From Bagarius yarrelli (taxonomy: Eukaryota; Chordata; Actinopteri; Siluriformes; Sisoridae): 64,000 nt of DNA. The notes under the pieces are model-generated. The model was not told where the DNA came from and did not search any database. It was given only the letters and a program-made list of their open reading frames with translations. The position numbers and the translations under genes were made by a program. Position 1 is the stretch's first letter. Each line of letters starts with the position of its first letter. The stretch lies in contig VCAZ01000208.1 in assembly GCA_005784505.1 (NCBI GenBank), positions 391,001 through 455,000 of the forward strand. Direction: 5' to 3'. Positions 21,877 to 34,680 of the stretch are shown piece by piece.

Positions 21877-23027
21877 ATATGAACGAATGAAAGTAAGAGA
21901 TGGAGTAAGAGAGGGAAAGAGAGAGAAAATGAGAGAGAAAAAGTGAGAGAAAGAAAGAAATAAAAAGAAAGAAATAAAGGAGGGAGGGAAAGTGTAAGAG
22001 CAGTAATAAAAGAGTGAGAGGAAAAAGAAAGAAAAAGTTTGAGAGAATAAAGAGGGAGAGAGACTGCACAAGAAAGAAAAGGGAACGGAAGAGAAAAAGA
22101 GAAAGAAAAAGATAGAAAGAGAGATAAAGGTAGAAAGAAAGAGAACGAGATTATCTATAAAGCCATTTAGGGACAAACAGTACAGTGCCCCCTATAGACA
22201 GGCAGATCATACTGCATCCTCTCACCTTCACCACACAGAGACAGAATGTCACTATGGAAACAGGCTAAAAAAACAAAGCTATAAATGATAAAAGGATAAG
22301 AGAAAAGAAGAAGAGAATAAAAAACCCAAAATGGCACAAAATCTGAGGAAGCAAAATGTCTGCACACTTTAGAGACGTCTGTAAAAGAGCGGGAAACTTT
22401 AAACTAACTTTATTGATTCACATATTTAAGAATTAAGATGTTTTAAAAAAAACCCAGATCTTGATGACTGGATGAGACGAGGAAACACATACTGGTTAAA
22501 ATATCAGTTTATCTCAGAGCTCTGTGACGTGACAAAAGAAGGAAAGACTCTGACTGTGTAGCTTAAAGACGCTGTTAATCAGTGATTGAATCAGTTCTGT
22601 TTTTCTAGTTAACACCTAATGTTCTAATTCTTTTCTGCTGAAATGAACGAAATGACTCAAAAAAAGATTTGTTCATTTTGCTGAACAAGATTCAAAGATC
22701 CAAATCATTAAAAATGATCCAAACTATCCATCATCACCGGTATGTCCAGAACCGGCTGTTGTCCAAGATAAAGTGCTTTTTATTGGGGTGGTTTCAATTC
22801 CCAGCACCACCAAGCTGCCACTGCTGGGCCCCTGAACAAGACCCTTACCCTTTAGCTGCTCAGCTGGCTGATGAATGTAAGTCGCTCTGTGTGAGGGCGT
22901 CTGTCAAATGTCAGAAATGTAAATAAAACGTACCTGTAGATGTTTTTGCTTTTGCCCCGGGGTTGATTTCCTCCTGCTCCGAGTCGCTCATTGCAGTGTA
23001 CAGGTTCCTCTGGCGAACACCGCTGGA
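19669..23027 (-). CDS. kcnh7: kcnh7 segment: C-terminal tail (exons K-O)
   Basis: Exon K (31 codons) reads SSGVRQRNLYTAMSDSEQEE and on; only SMNDSE-like similarity ties it to KCNH7. Exon L is a highly charged exon (GEEEKKKSEEEADEEEEKR) ending in DCVMLYKG; its frame and splice phases fit, but identity rests on position. Exon M gives DITFGEMEQRLDLLQEHLNR, clearly the KCNH7 coiled-coil block. Exon N gives LEVQMTSDIQAILQMLQRQ and GPPAYSTVASSPEY. Exon O gives NRQTSLPDSSPHTSTMPGLH and SSDPGLPGNQHY, then TAA (19669-19671). I place the exon N donor at 20111 (GTACAC) because it gives phase 0 into exon O. The KLSF block found after the binding domain in other ERGs was not seen. Confidence 0.82.
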
Positions 23028-25612
23028 CTGAGCAGAGAATAAGACGATCAGATTCTGGAAAGACTTACTAACTCACTGTAGATTATTACATGCAAGTGTG
23101 TGTATGTGTGTGTGTGTGTGTACCTTGGCATTCTCGTCCCGTAGGTTAAACGTGAGCTCCAGGTTGGACCAGAAGTAATCTGCGAATTCGGGGTACATGT
23201 CCAACACCTCCAGCAGCTCGTCTCTGTCGACGGTGTGGAGGTCGCAGTAGCTGAGCGCTCGTACGTCTGCGTTGGCTTTGCCCGGCTTGGCGTACAGATG
23301 AATCATCTCGCCAAAGATGTCGTTTTTCCCTACAGACAGAAAGAGAAGGAATCGGGTGGAGTTTATATTATTAGATAAGGAATATTCGTATAATAAACAA
23401 CGGAATAAACAATTCCGTCTGATTATAACGCACTAATTTAACATGCTGTTCTAGAGTGCAATGATAAAACAAGGTGAATTTTAATAGAGTCGTTTGAGCG
23501 CCGGGCTTAAAGGCTGTCATGACTGTACCATTGCTATTAAGCCATAGTTGTTCCTCTATTAATCATCTTCCTGTCTGAAAATTCGACTGAAATTCCTGTA
23601 GGTTAGTGAGTGAACTCGTGAGTCGTAACATGAGGAATGTGTTTGGGGAAACGAGCTTCTGATGAAGTGTTGTTTTGTTCCACTTTAAGGCTCCTCACTG
23701 TCCTGCAGGGTGTGTATATTCTGTTGCTCTGCTGGTGTACACAGAGACGAGTGAAGAGAATTTATCACTGCTTATGAACCTGAGGGCTGCCAGGCTACAA
23801 TCTGAAACATAACCAAAGTTTCTGAAATAAACGAGAGAGGAAAAAAGGAAAAAATACAAAAGACACAGAGGACAAAGTGTGGACGAACCTGATTTGCCAA
23901 AAGGGCTGAGACCTGGTGTTTAAGTGAGCGAAACATTAGGGGAACGGATGTTCAACCAAAAAATTTAATAGGCGCTGATGTTAACTCGTCTTTTCCTTCT
24001 ATAACATCAATCAAAAGCCACAAGATGGCGCCATATATCGGTGGCTCTGATATTACAAAGTCGATATCTGATGCAAAAAAATCTGTAAAAGTATCGCTGA
24101 GTGGATTATCGTTTGTTTATAAAAGTGAACGTGATACAAACATCCTGAGTGAAGAAGTACATGCTGTGTGTGTGTGTGTGTGTATGAACATGGCTGACGA
24201 TCATGAGGACCGAATGCTGAGGCTGTGAATGTGATACACAGCGGACTTGTGTCAGTAATAATAAGTTTTCCTCGGACACTTAACACATTTGTGCTGAGAG
24301 GGAAGTATCTCAGCTCATCTCAGCAATTCTACAAGTTTACAGTGATGAGTCTTGTGTGTGTGTGTGTGTGTGTGTGTGTTATGTTGCTGCTGGCTCACTT
24401 GGAAAAAGAGTAATGAAGTGTTTTTAATGCTGTAAACCCTGCACCCCCTCTGTGTGTGTGTGTGTGTGTGTGTGCAATAAATATAGCTACAGGTCAGCAA
24501 TGTTAAAAATAACACATCCTTTTCCAAACGATTCCACTTTTTAAAACTACTCCGTCATTCTCAGCCCCACCTGCTGGCTGGGACATTAGTTAAGACTGCA
24601 GTGACATGTTGCCTTGTCTTTTTCACCTGCGATCTGAATTGTCTTGTATGTATTTTATATTAATACGCATACGAGCAGTCCAAAAACCAGAGGTGTGAAA
24701 AAAACAGCAGCTTTACTGCCTCCGCCTCAGAGTGCAGGGGTAAATTAAAGTCAGCGGTGTGAAGACAGCAGGCTATAGAAAAGAATTATGGACACACTCT
24801 CTGGAAGTGTGTGCTGCTGAATAAGCGAACTCCGCCGCACTAGAAGTTTTTATAGCTATTTATTCCGGCTGACATGTCGATGTTGCATCATCGCTTTAAC
24901 TCTTTAAGGGACCGTTCATATAGCGCTCCTAAAAAAAACGTGTGGAAAACGAAGAGTTTGGTGGTGGATCAGCCAGCCACTGAGCAAGACTCTTACCCCT
25001 TTCTACTCCAGGGGCGCTGTACCATAGCTGACCCTGCGCTCTGAACTGTTGTGCTCAACATTTAATTACGAAAAGGAATAAAAAAACAACACAATGTTGA
25101 GCCGCTTCTCTATTTTTCTACAGAGGTTTCAGTGTAACGGAGAAGGAAGTTCTGATTGGTGTTGCACTTGTGACTTGTGGTGCACTTTTGGCATTCAGAA
25201 AAGTTGAGATGTGACTATATATATATATATATATGCCTTCAAGGTGTGTGAGATGATTGGGGTTACGAGGGATTTTCTACCTTAGGGTACTTTAAGTCAC
25301 ACCGTTTGTCTTTAATACTTCTATATATTGAGTAATGACTCACCTAAAATGGCCACAACGATGTCGTCCTTTAGGATCTCGATCGATCCGCGGCCCAGAA
25401 AGTAGAGCGCGGTGAGCACATCCCCGCAGTGTACCAGCGTATCGCCTGGGGGGGCGTGTGTCGTCTTAAAGCGCATAGCCAACGCACGCAAACACCCTTT
25501 ACTGGCACCTCGGAACGCCTTACAGTCCTGCAGCAGAGACTGATTGAGATGTAGACAGATATCAGCCTGCAGACACTCCGGAAATCCCTTCAGCACCTGC
25601 GGAGACGGAGAC

Positions 25613-25647
<35 letters not shown>

Positions 25648-26886
25648 GGAGGGAGAGAGAGAGAAAGAGAGAGAAAAAAAAGAGGGAGAGGGAGAGGGAG
25701 AAAAAGGCATTCGCACAAAACAGAGAGAAAGAAAGTGACAAAAATAAGTCAATGCATTTAGTAATGAAAAAAAGGCTGAAATTAACATGCACATGTTTTT
25801 GGGTGCTCTGATTATACACACACACACACACACACTAAAATGACATTCAGGCTAAAATGTTTTTTTTTAGGTTTTGTATTTTGTCTTCGTTGTAACAGAC
25901 GGATATGAGAAACAGCACAGTTGCCATTTGCGTTCATCCTTTAATTTTCAAAACTTTTCTCTTGTCTGTTCACGGGTTGCCAGATGTCCCTGACGGACAG
26001 CAAATTAGGCGACGTTACATGATTTGTAAAAATTAAAAATGTGGGGTTTTTTTTCCTGGCCAATGTTTCAGAAAGGTCCAAAAATATATTAGAATAAATA
26101 ATAAGAGACGGTTCTCAAAATCACAGGCTCACTAACACCATGTAATACAATCTTAAACTGCAAACCAAAGCAGATGTTGAGAAGTGATGTGAGCAAAACA
26201 CTGCAAACCTGCAGACGGAAAACCGAAGCTACTGGGGCAGTTCAGAAATAGCTCAGCGTTAGCAGGAAAACTGCCGAGCTGGCGAAACCCGTCTTCCAAT
26301 AAAACGAGGTTATGTAGATAAAAATACACACTGGAAATAAATCAAAATGAAACCTGTCCTCAGAAAAGGGAAAAAAGGATTGGAGGAAAATAAAATGGAG
26401 GATAAACTTACCTGTGAAACAGCTGAGTCTACACTCGTTAGTAGATATGCTGCATTTCATGCACAACACATCCCACAAAACCAGTTAATTACTGAACTGA
26501 TTAGGGTTTTAAATGACCTTTAGCGGAATCTGACTCGTTAAGACAGAGGAGGTTTGGAAAAGAAAGGGTTAACAGCATTAGGCAAGTGCGGCTGTGGACA
26601 ACGAGCTCAAAGTGCCCCATCGAAAACGTTTCACCCGCCGTGACGCCACTTTTTTATCTTGGTTATGTGTCTTTAAAGAGGGATTACGCACGCAAGGCAA
26701 CCTTACAGGGACAGGGGGACAGAACAGGGGGCAGATTTCAGTAATCTTTTGTCATGAATGAAAAAACCAAGAAGTGATGTAGCAATTAGTTGTTATTAGT
26801 CATGAGTTATTTGTACCTCCTGTCCTTACCAGAGGATTGAAATCCGAGTGAAGCAGATAAAAGAGAGACAGAAACATGTCAGCGTG

Positions 26887-26930
<44 letters not shown>

Positions 26931-29900
26931 CACAAAATACACAATACACTTCACATACAATAATAAATGCATGTCATTAATGTCATCATCCCGCTGTAAT
27001 GTTTGATACTATAACTACAACTGACCAATTGGGTGTTAAGGGCCTTACTCAGGGGCCCAACGGTGGCAATCTGTGGTGCTGGGAATTGAACCCCGACATT
27101 CCAAATATCAGTCTGACACCACCACGTTCGGTTCTTGTTGCTAATAGTAATGCACTTCCTAACTGTTACAGCGTATATTCTTATATAGTATTATTACAGG
27201 TAGTATGAATGAAATTCAGACGCTATGTTGTTAATGTCATGTGACATATGATGTCACAGCAGCCTGAAGATTTACAGTATATACGAGTTTTTTCCCCCTG
27301 TAGTATCCACAGCTACTTGTAATGCTTTCACTAATGGAACGCAGTGTCCCACTAGGAGGACAGTGGAACAGGTTTTAAATCATTTGGAGTAAAAATGTCC
27401 ACAGCTTATCATCCTTATAGACATAAACGTTACTGCAATTCGACAGCCCGGGACCACCAACCTCCTTTAAAATCTGCTCTGCTGCAGGGACGGAAAAAAC
27501 TAAAGATTAAATATCAAAGTTATTTTACAGACTTTATGCTTTTACTATCATTAATTTGATGGTTGAGATGATGACAGATGATGGTGCTTTAATTGACAGG
27601 TGAAGGAACGATGGCTTCGTCTCCTGCTGCAGCCGAGCTGCACTTGTCAGTGTAATAGAACCGATTATTGATTTATTAAATATATTTCCTCGTTTATAAC
27701 TGAGCTGAATTCCTGCCGCCGTGCTGCATTAAGCTGTCATGGCAACAAACATTACAGCGAGGAGTGAAATATTCTGTGTTTACCGCAAGATCCATCAAAA
27801 CTTTAATTCTCTCGAGACAGTCAGCAGTTTTGGATCGCTAATTAAAATAGTTTGTCTTTGTGGCGGATTCTTATATTTACAAATAAACATTAAATCTGTT
27901 TATTGAAAAATTAAAAAAAAAATTTTAACGGCAACATTCATCTACAAGAAAATAAATTAGACATATAATAACCCCCCCCCCCACACACACACACACACAG
28001 CTGTTCCTGTACCATGTTCATGTCGATGCCGTTGGTGTAGGTCCAGGCGTGTTGGAAATACTCCTCCAGCCTCTGACGCAGCGGGTTGGGGATCTGGTGG
28101 AAGCGGATGAACTCTTTAACGCGGAGCATCTGCAGGTGATATCGCGCCGTTCCCGAGTACAGCCGCTGGATGATGGCTGAAACGTTGCCGAAGATGCTTG
28201 CGTACATCAGGGCTGCGGTCAGAGGAGGGGGGCATGTCAGCATGTCTCAAGAGGACAATCGACAGTAAATGCTAGAATTATTGGCACCCTTAAGGGAACG
28301 TAGCGGATCTGAAGTCAAAATCGGACAAAACGGTCTCAATTCATTAAAATAGGCATAGGCATGATTAATCGCTTATTGATAACTGATTAGGTATATTGTG
28401 CATCCCATAATTTTAGCTGTTTTGCGATCAGGACTATTCATTTGGATTTAACCGATCCCTGTGCATTCTGTGTAACCCTGTGAATTTGACCAACTGCTGT
28501 GATGCGCCGCACAAATTGCGCCCAGTACGTATTAAAAAGTTATGATTGGCTGTGCTGTTGGCGTGTCTTGAAACTTTTGGATGCGTCACCGAACACAAGT
28601 CTTGCTACTTACGAAGAAGACGCAGACGTGTGTGACTTTGATGTCTCTAATTTTTGAGTGCCAAACAATTCCCTGTTTTTGTTTGGATGCAATTTTCACT
28701 TCCGCAATTTTATTGCAGCGGAACAATTAAAAAACATTACAACATGCATTGCAAAGAATCACAAATTGGTGAATGGTGCTGCCACTCACATCCGATGAGC
28801 ATGACGCAGATGGAGAAGATCTTTTCTGAATTGGTGTTGGGTGAGACGTTGCCGAAGCCGACGCTCGTCAGGCTGCTGAAGGTGAAATACAGCGCTGTCA
28901 CGTATTTGTCCTTAATGGACGGACCTGAGGACGGGTCGCTGTAGTTGTACTGCTTGCCGATGGACACGCCGAGGTTGTCGAGCCAGCCGATGGTGTGCTC
29001 CAGGTAGGGTTTCTCCACGTTGCCGATGGCGTACCAGATACACGCCAGCCAGTGGGCGATCAGCGCAAAGATGCACATAAGCAGCATCAGCACCGCGGCG
29101 CCGTACTCCGAGTAACGGTCCAGCTTACGAGCCACGCGCACCAGTCGCAGCAGCCGGGCCGTCTTTAGCAGGCCGATCAGTGTGGTGGTCTGGTGGACAG
29201 AGAAAGAATTCTGGATAAGATTATAAATGGACCTCACATTGGCATTGAAACGTCTTTATAACATTTGTAATTAATGAATTTTCGCAGAATGTTTTTAAAA
29301 CAACACTAAAATAACGTTTTACCAACAGCAAGTGAACTGGAAGTAACTGGAGCATTAATCTGTAGGCTGGGTTGTCCTGGTCCCGGACTGTGGGACTGTC
29401 CTTCTTGTTAACAGAAAAGTAGCGCACTATTTAAGGTCAGTGTTTATTAATGCAAACCCACATCATCGTTTATCAGAGCTTATTCGCACATAATAACATT
29501 TGAGCTGTGTGTTCTTTTAAACACGCCGTTGTGTTTCGACGGGTTTCATCATGACGACTGCCTGTGTGTGTGTGTGTGTGTGTCAGAATCACGTAACGTT
29601 GATGACAGTTCTGAAATCTGGCGGCGTTATCAGGACAGTGGAGTGTAAATATTTTCCTCGAACTGTAATCTAAACTGAATGTGAGTGTGATGTTTAAGGA
29701 GACGGTAACAAAAGGAACGTGCGAGAACAACAAATGTTCAGACATCAGAAGAGATGAAAGTCGTCTTCAGGACACCTGGTGCAGGTTCAGATTAGCCTTT
29801 GTGTGGGTTTATTTTACAAACTGGAGATTTAATATCTTTAATTACTTTTAAACTATTATTTTCTGGTGGCAGAAAACGAAAAATAAATAGAAATTGCGGG

Positions 29901-31539
29901 ATTAAATGAAAAATGCAGCAACACAATATTGCACGTTGTGTAAAACGATTTCACACACTGCACTGCACAACTCTCAGTAATTTTCATTGTTAAATTGTAG
30001 ACATAGTAGCATCGCGGATGTCTGGATTTTTGATATAGAGAATAAGGAAGTGTTTTTGATGACCTAATGGTCATGTTTTGTGTGGCAAGTTACAATGGTC
30101 AAATTTGTAAAAAAAAAAGGCACTCTGATTGGTCACAATAACACAGTTTGGCGGAACACAAAGATTAGTTTGCGGACAAAATTCTTAACGATCATTTATC
30201 GACCATTGATTAATCATGCCTACCTCTACTACAGACACCCGACAGAAAAGAAGAAGAAATTCTAGGCAAATAATTCAATTTATTCTATAGGAAAGATTAA
30301 AGTTCGACCTCCAGTTGTCTTTTTAAGCTGTCGCTTTGTTATAAAGTATTAATGGACACCCTGGAGATGAGAGACGTTTCTGACCTCCTCTGATCCCGAT
30401 CCGAATATCAGGAGGTCGAAGGGAATGGCGGCCACCATATCGATGAGGAACCATCCTTTGAAGTAGTGCACAGCGATCCTGGCTGGGTGGCTGACCACTT
30501 CGTCGTTGGCGTTGACGTAGGTGGTGCGGAAGTTAATGAGGATGTCTACGATGAACATGATGTCCACGATGAGGTCGACCACGTTGAGCGGGTTGCAGGA
30601 GTAGCCGCACACGTGTCTCTTCTTCTCCTCGGGGTCGTTGAGCAGGAAGGCGGCGCTGTACGGAGTGAAGATGGCCGTGTAAATGACCAGCAGCAGAATG
30701 AGCCAATCCCACACTGCCTTAAAAGGGCTGTAGTGCAGGATAGTCAGCGTGTCCATGCGCGGCGTCTGGAGCTTATACTCCGGAAGGACATCAGCACCCA
30801 AAGACAACACCTACAGAAGAGGAGAGCATATCGTTCACTCCTTTCTTTCTTTCATCCATCCATCTATCCATCCATCCATCCATCCATCTATCTACTTTAT
30901 TAGATAGTTATTTAGGAAACGTGGTAGTTTAGTGGTTAAGGTGTTGGACTGTGGTTGTGGGTTCAAGTCCCAGCACCACCAAGTTGCCCCTGTTGGGCCC
31001 CTGAGCAAGGCCCTTAACCCCCAATTGCTCTTACAATTGGGGTTACATTAAATGAAATAAATGTAAGTCTCTCTGGATAAGGACGTCTGCCAAATTCCAA
31101 AAATGTCTATATGTAAAAACCTAACTATCAGTCTATCTATCCATCTGTCTATCAACTTGCCTGTCTGTCTATCTATCTACTTCTCTTTCTCTCTCTCTCT
31201 GTTTGTCTATCGACTTGCCTGTCTGTCTATCTACTTCTCTATCTATCTGTCTGTCTGTGTATCTATCTACTTCTCTTTCTCTCTCTCTCTCTATCTGTCT
31301 GTCTGTCTCTGTCAATCTGTCTATGTACTTATCTATCTTTCAATTAATCCATCCATCCCATCTTTTTCTCTGTTCTTTATTATTTTTCTATTTATTATTT
31401 AACTATTTATTGATTTAAAAATAAAGCACTTTTAAAACAACTCACAGTTGAGATTATGGCTCCACATTTTTACAATGTCCAGTTCACTAATTCCTCACAT
31501 TAAGACGTTAAAGATTATGACATCGTTTTTTTTCATGAC

Positions 31540-31588
<49 letters not shown>

Positions 31589-32679
31589 CAAGCCATGTCC
31601 ATCCGCCAATTTTTCCCCCAGACACCTCGGATTGGTTGTGCAGACTGACTTTTTGGTTGTACACTTTGAGTTTGACGGTGTGTGTGTATGTGTGTGCGTG
31701 TGCGTGTGTGTATGGTAAGGAATCCTGCAGGCAACCCCGGTGATGTTGAGATAATTACCAGAGCCATTGTGTCCTCTCAGCGACTGAGACTGAGGGAGGA
31801 ATTAAAAAGCGGAGAGACGGAGACAGACAGCGATCCTGAAGGCACAGCAATTACTGTCACAGCACCAGGAGGAAAGTGTCAGGAATAGAACCGAGCTCTC
31901 GACGCGCCTCATTCGCTCTTTCCTGCAAGCTTCCTGATTAAGCTGTAGACCTGGGCAGCTCAGGGTCAAAGGTCGTGCTAAAAATAGATCTTTCAGCTGC
32001 TGAACAGGAAGCAAAATCGAGTTGGTGTACTGTTGACTCGTGCATGTGACGTGATGCGTCGGGAGGTTTAGCGGCTCTTGTGTTGGACCTGATCCAAGTT
32101 TTTAATTTATTTTATGAACATCTGAGTGAAACGTTGTGGATCTTCATGGATCTGTTTCCTGGTTACCAGGTTGAGTTGGGGTTAAAGGAGTACGCTTTAG
32201 AACTCTGTGCTGTATAAATTAATATGTGAGGAAGATTTTCTATATTTCCACTGAACAGTCATTACCAATTACATTTGGTAGACGCCCCTGTCCAGACAGA
32301 CTTACGCTTATCTCTGATCAGTTGAGGCTTAAGGGTCTTGCTCAGGTGTCCAGCAGTGGCATTTTATTGGTGCTGGAAATTCAACCCACGGTCAGCAGTC
32401 CAACATCTTTTAACCACCGAGCTCCCACTTTTCCTGCTAGAACATTCACCCAGCTAACAGCTAAAATTCACGTCACTTTCACTAACATTATTCTAAAGTT
32501 GTCGAGATGTTACAACAAATCGTTGTTAATTTATCGTTTATGGAATTGCTAACATTCATAGCTAGCATACATTTTTGTGATGTTAAGAAAATATGTCAAA
32601 AAAAAAATGATGGAACAATTTAACCTGGTCGTTTGGTGTAAAAGTGTAACTCCTTAAAAAGTTGGATTTAATCTCAGGC

Positions 32680-32734
<55 letters not shown>

Positions 32735-33047
32735 CAGAGAGATATAGAGATTAACATAAGAAGCACACAAGGCTTATCTTCCTCAGCAGCCGTCGGTATC
32801 GGGTCCTGAGGTTTAGTTTAATGAGTGTCCGACTCTTCAGCTGTGATAAAAACGCTATGAGGTGAAAAGATGAACACTGGTGTGATAAACACACGCCATC
32901 TGCTTAGTTACAGACAAACAAACAATCCCGGAGCACCGCGAGGACCAGGATGAAACGGCAAACTGAATAAACCAGTGTCTGCGGGGGAAGACGAGCAACG
33001 TGATATTTTTATTCAACACCTTTTGAAGCTGATGACCGAAAGACCAG

Positions 33048-33088
<41 letters not shown>

Positions 33089-34649
33089 TGTGTGTGGATT
33101 AATGCGAGTTTTAAACACCTTTACGCTTGAATTATTGAAACACTTCGGTGTTCTGGAGATCCTGTGATTTTATACCTCGGTGAACGAGAGCGAATGTGTT
33201 TGTAGCGCTACTCTTCACTACAAATTTTTTTTTTCCCCCGGCACATAACTCGACACGCTGCCTTCTCCAAAAATATTCCACATAAAATATAACTAGATAA
33301 AAAGACTAAAAGTTTGTAGTGAATAAAGAGCCAATTTTTACATAAATCTTGTAAAATTTAGAGAAAATGAAACTATATATATAAACTACTGTTGTGAAAT
33401 GAAACTATATTCATGGCCGGTTGATGTCTCACCTGCGTGACCTTCTCTGTGACGTTATGCGTGCGATCTTTGACCTTCGGGGCGATGATGGTTTTCTCAG
33501 AGGAGGGTGGTGAGACGGGCCGTTTGTCGTTGTTGCTCTCGGAGAAGTTGAGCGTGATGAGCGGGATCTTGTTGATGGTGCTGTATTTGGTGAGGTTGGA
33601 GTCGGACGTGGAGCCCAGAAGACTGCACTTGATCTGGCTGAACGGTCCTGTCGGAGGACACGCACGAGTTATAGCTCGTAGAAGAGTGTAAGAGGAAAAC
33701 ACAAACCCGCTGTCTGTCATTTAATACACACAAACACAGCACTGAACACGAACACCACATCGTACTCATCAAAAATATTAAAATAAGTGAGACGACAATA
33801 AAATAAAAAAATTAGTCAAACACAAAATTTCATGCTGATCGTTTGACAAAACAAATAGGAAAAGCTCAAGCCATACCCCCGGCCATCCAAGAGCGTGATA
33901 CTAGCCAATCAGAAACAGCGAAAGAGAAGGAGGGGAGGGGCATTAGAGCGGTTCAGATTCGGGGGGGGAAAAAGAATCATCTTGGCTTTGTATGAAAAAT
34001 GACTCACACCAATTCCTTTACTTATGAACTGAAAAAAGAACCACAGAAGCTCTAAAAAGATCGGAATAGTTCAGGAAACAGTTGATCGTGATCGATAACC
34101 AATCAGAAACCAGACACTCCAACATCAACGTCGCTGGTAGGGCTGTTAGTAGCAAAGATACTCGCGATGCGATTCAATATCGTGATTAAAGAGTAATGAT
34201 ACAGTATAGCGCGATACAACTCGCAAACAAACAGCAAAAAATACAACAAATACAAATAAGTCAATGAACGTATGTGTCAGCGCCACCTACAGGAGTGGAG
34301 GAGGAGGTTGTTTGACATGCACTTTTAATTTAATTAAATATTGATATAAACGTGAATCAGCTTAAACCTACATTAAAAAATTGTATTAATAATACAGTTT
34401 AGAATATCGATACGATAATAAAGGTTAGAATATCGATAGTTAACTGTATCGATATTTTTGCACAGCCCTAGCAGCAGTGATTATGGGATAACGAGTGATG
34501 GTCTATCAGTCATGCAGTGTGTGTGTGTGTATGGTGTCAGTGTGGCATACAACATTTACACACACACACATTTAAAATGCTTAAGTGCATAAAACACAAA
34601 TATCACAGGAGCTTCATGATGCATTAGTTGATATCAAGATTGTGTAATT

Positions 34650-34680
<31 letters not shown>

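Noticed and set aside
21455..22176. Long minus-strand frames (126-204 codons) rich in Ser, Leu and Phe
   Set aside because: They are translations of the (GA)n tract. Only 21547-21756 inside the longer one is kept, as kcnh7 exon L.
30466..30903. 145-codon plus-strand frame with acidic repeats
   Set aside because: Antisense of kcnh7 exon F continuing into the CATC repeat.
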